DNA from: Sphingopyxis sp.
GTDB lineage: Bacteria > Pseudomonadota > Alphaproteobacteria > Sphingomonadales > Sphingomonadaceae
Assembly: GCA_013911715.1 (NCBI GenBank)
Contig: JACEST010000038.1
Span: 1-14,786 of the forward strand
Length of the DNA stretch: 14,786 bases
Reading direction: 5' to 3'
Made by a program: the position numbers and the translations under genes
In this document: in pieces, positions 1 to 6,899 of the stretch
How positions within the stretch are numbered: the first letter of the stretch is position 1
Layout of the letters: each line of letters opens with the position of its first letter
The notes under the pieces: model-generated
What the model saw: only the letters and a program-made list of their open reading frames with translations
The model's database searches: none
What the model was told of the DNA's origin: nothing

Positions 1-414
1 GTGCTGATCGTGTCCGAACAAGCGCTGAAGGATCATGGGCTGACCCCGATTGCGCGCATCCACAATTTGACCGTGACGGCGGGCGACCCGGTGATCATGC
101 TCGAAGAACCGTTGTTCGCGACCGATCGCGCGCTGAGCCGTGCAGGCATGACGATTGGCGACATCGACGCCTATGAAGTCAACGAAGCCTTTGCGCCGGT
201 GCCGCTGGCGTGGCTGAAACATATGGGCGCGGACCCCGCGAAGCTGAACCAGCATGGCGGCGCGATCGCGCTGGGGCATCCGCTGGGGGCATCAGGCACC
301 AAGCTGATGGCGACGCTGCTCGGCGTGCTGAAAGCGAATGGCGGCAAATATGGCTTGCAGACGATGTGCGAAGGCGGCGGCGTTGCCAATGTGACGATAA
401 TTGAGCGCTTGTAG
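1..414 (+). CDS. Acetyl-CoA acyltransferase (thiolase), C-terminal part
   Basis: This is the last 137 codons of a thiolase, the enzyme that cleaves 3-ketoacyl-CoA with CoA (beta-oxidation) or condenses two acyl-CoAs. The 5' end lies outside the window, so the GTG at base 1 is an internal valine codon and not a start. Visible thiolase signatures are the NEAFA block (residues 61-65 of the fragment), GGAIALGHPLGASG with the catalytic His (fragment residue 93), and CEGGG with the second catalytic Cys (fragment residue 123). The nucleophilic Cys of the N-terminal half is not in view. The next gene is a short-chain dehydrogenase of the 3-hydroxyacyl-CoA type, which would make this enzyme's substrate, so degradative beta-oxidation is the likely role. 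Substrate chain length cannot be told from this part. Confidence 0.93.
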   Translation: MLIVSEQALKDHGLTPIARIHNLTVTAGDPVIMLEEPLFATDRALSRAGMTIGDIDAYEVNEAFAPVPLAWLKHMGADPAKLNQHGGAIALGHPLGASGTKLMATLLGVLKANGGKYGLQTMCEGGGVANVTIIERL

Positions 415-433
415 CTTTCAATTTTTGATTTGA

Positions 434-547
434 CCGTTCGTCCTGAGGAGCCATTGAGCTTGTCGAAATGGCGTCTCGAAGGACCCCACGCGCTGGGGCC
501 TTTGAGACAGGACTTCGCTTCGCTCTGCCCTTCCTCAGGCCGAACGG
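434..547. repeat. REP-like palindromic repeat with nested hairpin
   Basis: Two 16-base arms, 434-449 and 532-547, are reverse complements with one mismatch (outer ends CCGTTCG / CGAACGG). Inside lies a second stem, 473-482 against 499-508, also with one mismatch, topped by CCCCA (484-488) pairing with TGGGG (494-498). The unit fills almost the whole gap between the thiolase and dehydrogenase genes. Phrases such as CCGTTCGTCCTGAG and GAGCTTGTCGAA are, from memory, typical of dispersed intergenic repeats in sphingomonad genomes. An open frame runs through it into the dehydrogenase gene, but that is a consequence of the repeat and not a real N-terminal extension. The stem could also affect mRNA stability between the two genes. 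Confidence 0.75.
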
Positions 548-569
548 AAATGGGAAAGGAAATTTTGAC

Positions 570-1355
570 ATGATACTCGATTCCACCGTAGCCGCAGTCA
601 TCACCGGCGGCGCCTCCGGGCTTGGCGCGGCAACCGCGCGCGCGCTCGCGGCCAAGGGCGTCAAGGTCGCGATCTTTGATCTGCAGACCGAAAAGGGCGA
701 AGCCGTCGCGGCCGAAATCGGCGGAATATTTTGCGAGGTGAATGTCACCAGCGACGAAAGCGTCGATGCCGGTTTCGCCAAGGCGCGCGCGGCACATGGG
801 CAGGAGCGCATCCTTGTCAACTGCGCTGGGACCGGTGCGGCGATGAAGACTGCGAGCCGCTCGAAAACCGACGGCACGATCAAACATTATCCGCTCGATG
901 CCTTCAACTGGCTGATCCAGATCAACCTGGTCGGCACCTTTCGCTGCATTGCCAAATCGGCGGCCGGGATGATGACGCTCGATCCGCAGAATGACGATGG
1001 CGAGCGCGGCGCGATCGTCAACACCGCAAGCGTCGCGGGTGAAGACGGCCAGATGGGCCAGGTCGCTTACTCGGCGTCAAAGGCGGGCGTGATCGGCATG
1101 ACCCTGCCCATCGCGCGCGATCTGATGAGCGAGGGGATTCGCGTCAACACGATTCTGCCCGGGATTTTCGAAACCCCGCTGATGCTGGGTGCGCCGCAAA
1201 ATGTGAAAGATGCGCTCGCGGCATCGGTGCCCTTCCCCAAGCGGCTCGGCAAGCCCGAGGAATATGCCCATCTGGCGCTCGCCATGATCGAGAACAGCTA
1301 TTTCAACGGCGAAGATGTGCGTCTGGACGGCGCGATACGGATGGCGCCGCGCTGA
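570..1355 (+). CDS. Short-chain dehydrogenase, HSD10-like 3-hydroxyacyl-CoA dehydrogenase
   Basis: A 261-residue classical SDR oxidoreductase. It has the dinucleotide motif TGGASGLG (12-19), an acidic Asp37 at the end of strand 2 that favours NAD+ over NADP+, NCAG (84-87), the catalytic Asn119, Ser154, and YSASK with Tyr167 and Lys171. The overall pattern and the QINLVGTFRC stretch resemble mitochondrial type II 3-hydroxyacyl-CoA dehydrogenase (HSD17B10), so oxidation of 3-hydroxyacyl-CoA in fatty-acid or branched-chain breakdown is the best guess. The upstream thiolase would take the product. I chose ATG 570 because AAAGGA (555-560) sits nine bases before it and the protein then begins just ahead of the Rossmann fold. 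The longer frame from 468 would translate the palindromic repeat. The exact substrate is inferred only. Confidence 0.9.
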   Translation: MILDSTVAAVITGGASGLGAATARALAAKGVKVAIFDLQTEKGEAVAAEIGGIFCEVNVTSDESVDAGFAKARAAHGQERILVNCAGTGAAMKTASRSKTDGTIKHYPLDAFNWLIQINLVGTFRCIAKSAAGMMTLDPQNDDGERGAIVNTASVAGEDGQMGQVAYSASKAGVIGMTLPIARDLMSEGIRVNTILPGIFETPLMLGAPQNVKDALAASVPFPKRLGKPEEYAHLALAMIENSYFNGEDVRLDGAIRMAPR

Positions 1356-1387
1356 CGCCCAACGCGCTCTGGCCAGACGGGAAGAAC

Positions 1388-1606
1388 TCATGGGGGTGGC
1401 AGCCGCCACATAAACACCGCTTCAAGCGGTTTGCCGAACACCCGCGCGATGCGGAACGCGACCTCCAGGCTGGGCGAATATTTCCCCTGTTCGATCGCGG
1501 CGATGGTCTGGCGCGTCACGCCGACGCGCTCGCCCAGCTCGGCCTGCGTCATTTCGCTGGCCAGAAAGCGCAGCGTGCGAATGTCGTTGGTGAAGGGAAG
1601 CGGCAT
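1388..1606 (-). CDS. Small XRE-family helix-turn-helix regulator
   Basis: A 72-residue protein that is almost entirely one Cro/C1-type DNA-binding domain: TQAELGERVG (20-29) forms the first helix of the motif and TRQTIAAIEQG (31-41) the recognition helix, followed by the usual SPSLEVAFRIA segment. It has no effector domain. The start ATG lies three bases after the stop of the membrane-protein gene, and GGGGAG in the end of that gene serves as ribosome-binding site, so the two are translationally linked. Small XRE proteins of this size paired with a short multi-helix membrane protein are a recurring arrangement in bacteria. The partner may control the regulator's activity, and the regulator probably controls the shared promoter. 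The target is not known. It converges on the dehydrogenase gene, with 32 bases between stops. Confidence 0.9.
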   Translation of the reverse strand: MPLPFTNDIRTLRFLASEMTQAELGERVGVTRQTIAAIEQGKYSPSLEVAFRIARVFGKPLEAVFMWRLPPP

Positions 1607-1609
1607 GGC

Positions 1610-2032
1610 TTACGCTCCCCGCCGATACAGCCACAATTGCACACCGATGCGGACGAGTTCGCAACCCACGACCACGCCGATCAGGCTGTAAAGCATGGTA
1701 ACACGGTCGTAGCCCGCGAAGATCAGCCAGATACACAGCCACATACCAAGCACGGCGGGGTAATAGGCATAATGGGTGCCGCGCCAGTGGATGACGCGTT
1801 CGCGCTCGTCGGCCGTGGCTTGGGCGTCATCGGGATTGCGCGCGGCGATAAAGCCGATGATCACCGACATGGCGGCAATGATGGCGATGGTGACGATGAT
1901 CAGCAGCCCGCCGCTCGCCGCCAGATGCTCGGGCCCGCGTGGCAGCACGATGTGCGAATGGATGAAGAACCAGCCAAAGGCAGCGATCATCACCACCAAG
2001 GCCACCCAATGCGTTTTTTCCCGAAAGGTCAT
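1610..2032 (-). CDS. Four-helix membrane protein paired with the XRE regulator
   Basis: A 140-residue integral membrane protein of unknown function. Four hydrophobic segments are visible, roughly 8-27, 39-63, 88-108 and 111-134. Between the second and third is a charged stretch with DERERVIHWRGTHYAYY (75-91). A DER-x-x-I...A-Y-Y motif in this position is common to small membrane proteins encoded beside XRE regulators (DUF2178-like). That family link is from memory and needs a profile search. It is first in a two-gene unit, with GGAG six bases before the ATG and an AT-rich promoter carrying a strong inverted repeat upstream. A sensor or anti-regulator role for the downstream XRE protein is an inference from gene order only. 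Confidence 0.82.
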   Translation of the reverse strand: MTFREKTHWVALVVMIAAFGWFFIHSHIVLPRGPEHLAASGGLLIIVTIAIIAAMSVIIGFIAARNPDDAQATADERERVIHWRGTHYAYYPAVLGMWLCIWLIFAGYDRVTMLYSLIGVVVGCELVRIGVQLWLYRRGA

Positions 2033-2056
2033 AATTTTCTCCGTGTCGATTATCTA

Positions 2057-2091
2057 TGACTCGATGTTATATATTGCTGACATAGAGTCAA
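2057..2091 (-). promoter_or_regulatory. Promoter and operator of the membrane protein/XRE unit
   Basis: An 11-base inverted repeat with one mismatch, TGACTCGATGT (2057-2067) and ACATAGAGTCA (2080-2090), is centred in an AT-rich stretch. On the minus strand a -35-like TTGACT (2086-2091) and a -10-like TAACAT (2064-2069) are 16 bases apart and both fall within or across the repeat. A protein bound there would therefore block RNA polymerase. The co-transcribed XRE protein is the natural candidate for autorepression (inference). Each arm contains a GANTC sequence, GACTC at 2058-2062 and GAGTC at 2085-2089. GANTC is the target of the cell-cycle methylase CcrM in alphaproteobacteria. Confidence 0.6.
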
Positions 2092-2156
2092 GCATAATAA
2101 ACATCATGCGGCTTCCGGCTTTTGCGCGGCCCGATTAGCCGCTAAGCCCCCGTCCC

Positions 2157-3020
2157 ATGTCCACGCTTCCCAAAACCCTCACGCTCGACACCTCGACGAG
2201 CCGCGCCAATCCGATGCCGCAGCCGATGAAGCGGCTGACGGTGCCGCGTATCCGCCAGCGCAAGGGCGGCGAGCCGCTGGTGATGCTGACCGCTTACACC
2301 GCGCGCATGGCGCAGCTGTGCGATCCGCACTGCGACATGCTGCTCGTTGGCGATTCGCTGGCGCAGGTGATTTACGGCCTGCCGCACACGGTGGCGGTGT
2401 CGATGGAGATGATGGCGCTGCACGGTGCCGCCGTGGTGCGCGGCAGCTATCATGCCGCCGTCATCGTCGACATGCCGTTCGGCAGCTATGAAGCCTCGCC
2501 CGAGCAGGCCTTTGCCAGCGCCTCGCGCTTGCTCAAGGAAACCGGCGCGGCGGGGGTCAAGCTTGAGGGCGGCAAGGTCATTGCGCCGACCATCGAATTC
2601 CTCACCCAGCGCGGCATTCCGGTGATGGGGCATGTCGGCCTGACGCCGCAGGCGGTCAATATCCTCGGCGGTTACGGTGTACGCGGCAAAAGCGATGAAG
2701 AGGCGCGCGCCATTGTCGAAGATGCACTGGCGGTCGCCAAGGCCGGGGCCTTTGCCATGGTGATCGAAGGCGTGATGGAAAGCATCGCGATTGAAATTAC
2801 AACGCGCGTGCCCTGTCCGACGATCGGCATCGGCGCGTCGGCGCAATGCGACGGCCAGGTGCTCGTCACCGACGACATGCTTGGCATGTTTGATCGCACG
2901 CCGAAATTTGTGAAGCGCTTTTCGGACATGGCGGCGGTGGTGACCGCGGCGGTGACCAGCTATGCCGACGAAGTCAGGTCGCGTTCATTCCCGACCGAGC
3001 AACAGCTTTACCGCGATTGA
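2157..3020 (+). CDS. panB: 3-methyl-2-oxobutanoate hydroxymethyltransferase (PanB)
   Basis: PanB transfers a hydroxymethyl group from methylenetetrahydrofolate to 2-oxoisovalerate, giving ketopantoate, the first committed step to pantothenate and CoA. The cytosolic protein is 287 residues, slightly longer than the roughly 264 of E. coli because of an N-terminal extension. Expected metal and catalytic residues are present: Asp66 in VGDSL, Asp105 in IVDMPF, Glu137 in KLEGG and Glu204 in VIEGV. The family blocks GHVGLTPQ and IGIGAS are also present. ATG 2157 is used although no clear Shine-Dalgarno precedes it. ATG 2214 and 2226 are in frame and would trim the extension before LTAYT. No panC or panD is nearby. 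The 115-base gap downstream holds a weak hairpin, AAAGGC (3048-3053) with GCCTTT (3057-3062), a doubtful terminator. Confidence 0.96.
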   Translation: MSTLPKTLTLDTSTSRANPMPQPMKRLTVPRIRQRKGGEPLVMLTAYTARMAQLCDPHCDMLLVGDSLAQVIYGLPHTVAVSMEMMALHGAAVVRGSYHAAVIVDMPFGSYEASPEQAFASASRLLKETGAAGVKLEGGKVIAPTIEFLTQRGIPVMGHVGLTPQAVNILGGYGVRGKSDEEARAIVEDALAVAKAGAFAMVIEGVMESIAIEITTRVPCPTIGIGASAQCDGQVLVTDDMLGMFDRTPKFVKRFSDMAAVVTAAVTSYADEVRSRSFPTEQQLYRD

Positions 3021-3125
3021 CCCGCGCCGCCCATGCGCGCATCCGTGAAAGGCTTGGCCTTTTCGGGGGGGCTCGCTATGGACACGGGCCACGCCGCTGC
3101 CAGGCAGCGCTGACAAGTTGATGAT

Positions 3126-3138
3126 GGAGGAATGATTG
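3126..3138 (+). promoter_or_regulatory. Ribosome-binding site that selects a TTG start
   Basis: GGAGGA at 3126-3131 is the strongest Shine-Dalgarno in the area. It lies four bases before TTG 3136, the only start codon in the right frame here. An ATG at 3132 directly abuts it but is in another frame and ends after 17 codons, so TTG is taken as the true start of the YfgM-like gene. Confidence 0.6.
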
Positions 3139-3867
3139 GCCACTCGGCCCCCAGCCAACGCCGCCCTGTTGCAGGAAGTCGATGAGGCTGTCCGCAAGGA
3201 TGCGCTTGACAATTTTGCCCGCCGCTTTGGCCGCTGGATCGTCGCCGCGGTGCTTGCCGCGCTGCTGGCGTTCGGCGGCTATTTGTTGTGGCAGAACCAG
3301 CAACGCGCCGCTGCTGGCGAAAAAGGCGAAGCGCTTGTCGCTGCCTTTGACAAGCTGAAGAGTGGCGATGCCAAAGGTGCAACGTCTGCGCTCACTACGA
3401 TCAAGGGCAATGGTCCGCCGGCTTACAGTGCCGCTGCCACCATCCAGCTCGCCAATTTGCGCGCTGCCCAGGGCGACGCCAAGGGCGCGGCTGCGCTGCT
3501 CGCCGGGATCGCCGCCGATGATGGAGTGGACCGCTCGCTGCGCGACTTGGCTCTGATACGCCAGACCGCGCTCGAATTTGACACGCTCAAGCCCGAACTG
3601 GTCATTGCGCGGCTGGCACCGATTGTGAACAGCAGCGATCCGGTGTCGGCCTGGTATCCCAGCGCCGCCGAACTGACCGCCATTGCCCATTATCGCGCCG
3701 GACGGTTCGACCAGGCTGGCGCGCTTTACGCCAAAATTGCCAGGATCAAGGATACCCCGCCGTCGCTGCAATCGCGCACGATCCAGATGGCAGGGATGCT
3801 GGGGATCGACGCGGTCGACGACCGTGCGGGCGCCGCGGCACAGAAGGACGGACAAAATGCAAATTAA
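3136..3867 (+). CDS. YfgM-like tetratricopeptide membrane protein
   Basis: A 243-residue protein with a short cytoplasmic N-terminus containing EVDEAVRKDALDNFARRFGRW (13-33, the typical YfgM/DUF2133-like opening), one membrane helix at about 34-52 (IVAAVLAALLAFGGYLL), and a periplasmic alanine-rich helical part with TPR-like repeats. In E. coli, YfgM is anchored at the SecYEG translocon and hands secreted proteins to periplasmic chaperones. The same role is inferred here from domain order and from the following bamB and der genes, which reproduce the enterobacterial yfgM-bamB-der order. The start is TTG behind GGAGGA. Its last 11 bases overlap the start of bamB, so translation is probably coupled. 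No odd residues or breaks are seen. Confidence 0.85.
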   Translation: MATRPPANAALLQEVDEAVRKDALDNFARRFGRWIVAAVLAALLAFGGYLLWQNQQRAAAGEKGEALVAAFDKLKSGDAKGATSALTTIKGNGPPAYSAAATIQLANLRAAQGDAKGAAALLAGIAADDGVDRSLRDLALIRQTALEFDTLKPELVIARLAPIVNSSDPVSAWYPSAAELTAIAHYRAGRFDQAGALYAKIARIKDTPPSLQSRTIQMAGMLGIDAVDDRAGAAAQKDGQNAN

Positions 3868-5203
3868 GCGTGGCGGCATCAACCAGCGGCTGATGATGGT
3901 CGTGGCTGCGGCGCTGCCGCTCGCCGGGTGCGGTGTGCTGGGCGGCGGTGATGGCGGTCCCAAGACCCCGACCATCGGCAATCGCGTGTCGATTCTGTCG
4001 AACGATGCCAGCATCAAGCTCGACCCGACCATTGCCGGCCAGGCGGTGCTGGTGCCAGATGCGCAGAGCAACGCCGATTGGCCGCAATCGGGCGGCAATG
4101 CCTCCAAGTCGGTGGGTCATGTCGCGCTGGGGACCAGCCGCACCCAAATCTGGTCGGCCAAAATTGCCGGCAACAGCAACACGGTGCGCCTCGCCTCGCC
4201 GCCGGTGGTTGGCGGCGGGCGATTGTTCGCCATCGGCACCGACGCTGTGGTCCATGCCTTTGCCGCCGACACGGGCGCATCACTGTGGCGGATCGGCATT
4301 GGTTCGGAAGAACGCGATTTCGCCCGCGCGCTGTTTGGCGGCGGCGTCGCGGTTGAAGGCAATTTTGTTTATGCCACCAGCGGCGCGGGCGATGTTGCCG
4401 CGATCAACGCCGAAACCGGCGCGCTGGTGTGGAAGGTCAAACCCGCCGGGCCGCTGCGCGGTGCGCCGACGGTGGCGTTCGGCAGCCTTTATGTGATGAC
4501 GCAGGACAATCAGATGCTGGCGTTGGCCGCCACCGACGGCGCGGTGCAATGGCAGGCATCGGCCTCGCTGCAGGCGGGCAGCGTGTTCGGCGCGGGATCT
4601 CCGGCGGCGGGGCAAGGCACGATTGTCGCGGGCTATTCGTCGGGCGAGGTGCAGGCCTATCGTTATGAAAATGGCCGCGACCTTTGGGATGACGCGCTCG
4701 CCCGGACCAGCATGACGCTGTCGGTGGCCACACTCACCGACGTCGATGCCGACCCGGTGATCGACCGGGGCCGCGTGTTTGCGCTGGGCCAGGGCGGGCG
4801 CATGGCGTCGTACGAACTGCTCACCGGCCAGCGCAGCTGGGAAATCTCCATCGCGGGCATTTCGACGCCGTGGGTGGCGGGCGAATGGATTTACGCCGTG
4901 ACGGACGATTCCCAGCTGCTGTGCATCGCGCGCGCGACCGGCAAGGTGCGCTGGATTTCGCGCCTGTCGCGCTTCCGCAATGAAGAAAAGAAAAAGAATC
5001 CGATCCGCTGGACCGGCCCGCTGCTTGCGGGCGGGCGGCTGATTTTGGTCAACACCGAAGGCGAACTGGCAGAGGTTCTGCCTGAAGACGGCAGCATCGC
5101 GGCGACGCAGAATTTGAAAACGCCCTTCTCGCAGCCGCCGATTGTCGCGGGCGGGGTGCTCTATCTGCTCGGCGACGATGGCCGGATTACCGCGTGGCGC
5201 TGA
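3857..5203 (+). CDS. bamB: Outer-membrane assembly lipoprotein BamB
   Basis: BamB is a lipoprotein subunit of the BAM complex, which inserts beta-barrel proteins into the outer membrane. The 448-residue product starts with a positively charged lipoprotein signal peptide ending in the lipobox LAGC, with lipid-bearing Cys25. The rest reads as an eight-bladed PQQ-like beta-propeller, with repeated blade ends such as GASLWRIGIG, GALVWKVKPAG, GAVQWQASAS, GRDLWDDALA, GQRSWEISIAG and GKVRWISRLSR. ATG 3857 is chosen because AAGGA (3844-3848) lies eight bases before it and only this start yields the signal peptide. The longer open frame from 3683 lies inside the YfgM-like gene. It overlaps that gene by 11 bases and der follows after 23 bases, so one operon is likely. 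Confidence 0.93.
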   Translation: MQIKRGGINQRLMMVVAAALPLAGCGVLGGGDGGPKTPTIGNRVSILSNDASIKLDPTIAGQAVLVPDAQSNADWPQSGGNASKSVGHVALGTSRTQIWSAKIAGNSNTVRLASPPVVGGGRLFAIGTDAVVHAFAADTGASLWRIGIGSEERDFARALFGGGVAVEGNFVYATSGAGDVAAINAETGALVWKVKPAGPLRGAPTVAFGSLYVMTQDNQMLALAATDGAVQWQASASLQAGSVFGAGSPAAGQGTIVAGYSSGEVQAYRYENGRDLWDDALARTSMTLSVATLTDVDADPVIDRGRVFALGQGGRMASYELLTGQRSWEISIAGISTPWVAGEWIYAVTDDSQLLCIARATGKVRWISRLSRFRNEEKKKNPIRWTGPLLAGGRLILVNTEGELAEVLPEDGSIAATQNLKTPFSQPPIVAGGVLYLLGDDGRITAWR

Positions 5204-5226
5204 GCTGCCCGATAAGGAACTAGACC

Positions 5227-6600
5227 ATGGCCGCGAAGGCCCGCGTTGCCATCATCGGCCGACCCAATGTCGGCAAATCGACATTGTTCAATCGGCTGGT
5301 CGGCAAGCGGCTCGCGCTGGTCGACGACCAGCCGGGGGTGACGCGCGACCGGCGCGAAGGTGACGCCAACCTGCTCGGCTTGGAATTTCTGATCATCGAC
5401 ACGGCGGGTTTTGAGGAAGAAGACCCCTCCAGCCTGCCGGGCCGAATGCGCGCGCAAACCGAAATGGCCGTCGAGGGCGCCGATGTCGCGCTGTTCATGA
5501 TCGACGCGCGCGCCGGGCTGACCCCGCTTGACGAGGAAATCGGTCGCTGGTTGCGCAGTGCGGCGACGCCGGTAGTGCTTGTCGCGAACAAGGCCGAGGG
5601 CAAGGCGGGCGAGCAGGGCGTGCTTGAGGCTTATGCGCTGGGGCTGGGCGACCCCATCGCTTTGAGCGCCGAGCATGGCGAAGGCGTCGTCGATCTGTTC
5701 GATGCGCTGCGCCCCTATGTCGAGCCTGCCGAAGGGGCTGACGACGCACCGACCTATGACGAGGAAGACGAAAGCGCGCCGCTCAAGCTCGCCATCGTTG
5801 GCCGGCCCAATGCCGGCAAATCGACGTTAATCAACCGCATCGTCGGCGAAGACCGGCTGATTACCGGGCCCGAAGCTGGCATCACGCGCGATTCAATCCG
5901 TGTCGAATGGCAATGGACCGACGGCGAAGGGCAGGTCCGCGAAATTCATCTGTTCGATACCGCGGGCATGCGCAAGCGCGCCAAGGTGCAGGACAAGCTG
6001 GAAAAGCTGTCAGTCGCGGATACGCTGCATTCGATCGATTTTGCTGAGGTGGTGGTGCTGTTGATCGATGCGACGCGGGGGTTGGAGGCACAGGATTTGC
6101 GCATCGCCGACCGCGTGCTCGACGAAGGCCGCGCGCTGATCATCGCGCTGAATAAATGGGATGTGGCGGAAAATGCCAGCGGCCTGTTCAACGGCGTGCG
6201 CGCGGCGCTCGACGAAGGCCTGGCGCAGGTTAAGGGCGTGCCGCTGCTGACCGTGTCGGGCGCGACGGGCAAGGGCATCGACGTGCTGCTGCGCGTGGCG
6301 TTCGAACAGCGGGCGATCTGGTCGCAGCGGGTATCGACCTCAAAAATGAACCGCTGGTTCGAACGCGCGCGCGATGACAATCCGCCGCCCGCGCCCGGCG
6401 GCAAGCGCATCAAGCTGCGCTATATGACCCAGGCACGCACGCGTCCGCCGACCTTTGTCGTGTTCGGATCGCGCACCGAATTGCTGCCCGGCAGCTATCA
6501 CCGTTATCTCACCAACGGCATGCGGCGCGAGCTGGGGTTCGAGGGCGTTCCGATCCGCCTCAATTTCCGCAACAGCCGCAATCCCTTTGACGACGATTGA
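5227..6600 (+). CDS. der: Ribosome-assembly GTPase Der (EngA)
   Basis: Der is an essential GTPase with two G domains in tandem, acting in late assembly of the 50S ribosomal subunit. The 457-residue protein shows both full motif sets. G domain 1 has GRPNVGKS (11-18), DTAG (58-61) and NKAE (121-124). After an acidic linker (about 170-184), G domain 2 has GRPNAGKS (192-199), DTAGMRKR (244-251) and NKWD (309-312). A KH-like C-terminal domain (about 355-457) follows. NKAE in place of NKxD in the first domain is a small deviation that may weaken guanine specificity there. AAGGA (5214-5218) precedes the ATG by eight bases. The stop codon overlaps the probable start of the TusA-like gene. Confidence 0.97.
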   Translation: MAAKARVAIIGRPNVGKSTLFNRLVGKRLALVDDQPGVTRDRREGDANLLGLEFLIIDTAGFEEEDPSSLPGRMRAQTEMAVEGADVALFMIDARAGLTPLDEEIGRWLRSAATPVVLVANKAEGKAGEQGVLEAYALGLGDPIALSAEHGEGVVDLFDALRPYVEPAEGADDAPTYDEEDESAPLKLAIVGRPNAGKSTLINRIVGEDRLITGPEAGITRDSIRVEWQWTDGEGQVREIHLFDTAGMRKRAKVQDKLEKLSVADTLHSIDFAEVVVLLIDATRGLEAQDLRIADRVLDEGRALIIALNKWDVAENASGLFNGVRAALDEGLAQVKGVPLLTVSGATGKGIDVLLRVAFEQRAIWSQRVSTSKMNRWFERARDDNPPPAPGGKRIKLRYMTQARTRPPTFVVFGSRTELLPGSYHRYLTNGMRRELGFEGVPIRLNFRNSRNPFDDD

Positions 6601-6824
6601 GCGCGGCGGTGGTGACCGTCGATGCGCGCGGGATGTGCTGTCCCTGGCCCGCATTACGGCTGGCGCGGGCGATGCGCTCGGCCGATGCGGTGAGGCTGCT
6701 CAGCGACGATCCGCGTGCCGAGGGTGAGGCGGCGGCGCTCGCCGCGGTGCACGGCTGGGTGCTGACGGTGACGCGCGAAGGCCCGATCTGGCACATCGAG
6801 GCGCGCCTGTCGCCCGTCCGATAG
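6597..6824 (+). CDS. TusA/SirA-like sulfur-carrier protein
   Basis: A 75-residue protein of the TusA family, small carriers that pass persulfide sulfur on a conserved Cys, for example to tRNA thiolation or molybdenum cofactor enzymes. The opening DARGMCCPWPALRLARAM contains the family CPxP motif with Cys15 as the expected sulfur-bearing residue, doubled by Cys14. A DDP motif follows at about 37-39. The first possible start is a TTG at 6597 whose last two bases form part of the der stop (TTGA). GTG codons at 6609 and 6612 are in frame and would also leave the domain whole, so the exact start is uncertain. Overlap with der suggests translational coupling. No other sulfur-relay gene is nearby, so the acceptor is unknown. 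Confidence 0.85.
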   Translation: MSAAVVTVDARGMCCPWPALRLARAMRSADAVRLLSDDPRAEGEAAALAAVHGWVLTVTREGPIWHIEARLSPVR

Positions 6825-6830
6825 GCACAA

Positions 6831-6848
6831 CGTAACCGCTTTTTTACG
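6831..6848. other. Small inverted repeat between the TusA-like and Hpt genes
   Basis: CGTAA (6831-6835) and TTACG (6844-6848) flank an eight-base spacer ending in a T run. The stem is too short for a convincing terminator and there is no GC-rich hairpin. It may mark the end of the yfgM-bamB-der-tusA transcript or part of the Hpt promoter. Confidence is low. Confidence 0.25.
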
Positions 6849-6899
6849 CATCGCTGCCATTATGGGCAAAGGGACCATTGCGGCCCGAAGGCGGATGAG

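Noticed and set aside
468..569. Possible N-terminal extension of the short-chain dehydrogenase
   Set aside because: It would translate the palindromic repeat, lacks a ribosome-binding site, and adds residues foreign to the SDR fold. ATG 570 has AAAGGA at good spacing.
1368..1377. Ten-base palindrome TCTGGCCAGA between the dehydrogenase and XRE genes as a terminator
   Set aside because: It has no loop and no T run, so it cannot form a normal intrinsic terminator.
3048..3063. Hairpin AAAGGC-TTG-GCCTTTT after panB as an intrinsic terminator
   Set aside because: The stem is only six bases and is followed by a G run instead of a T run. It is mentioned in the panB entry but not called as a terminator.
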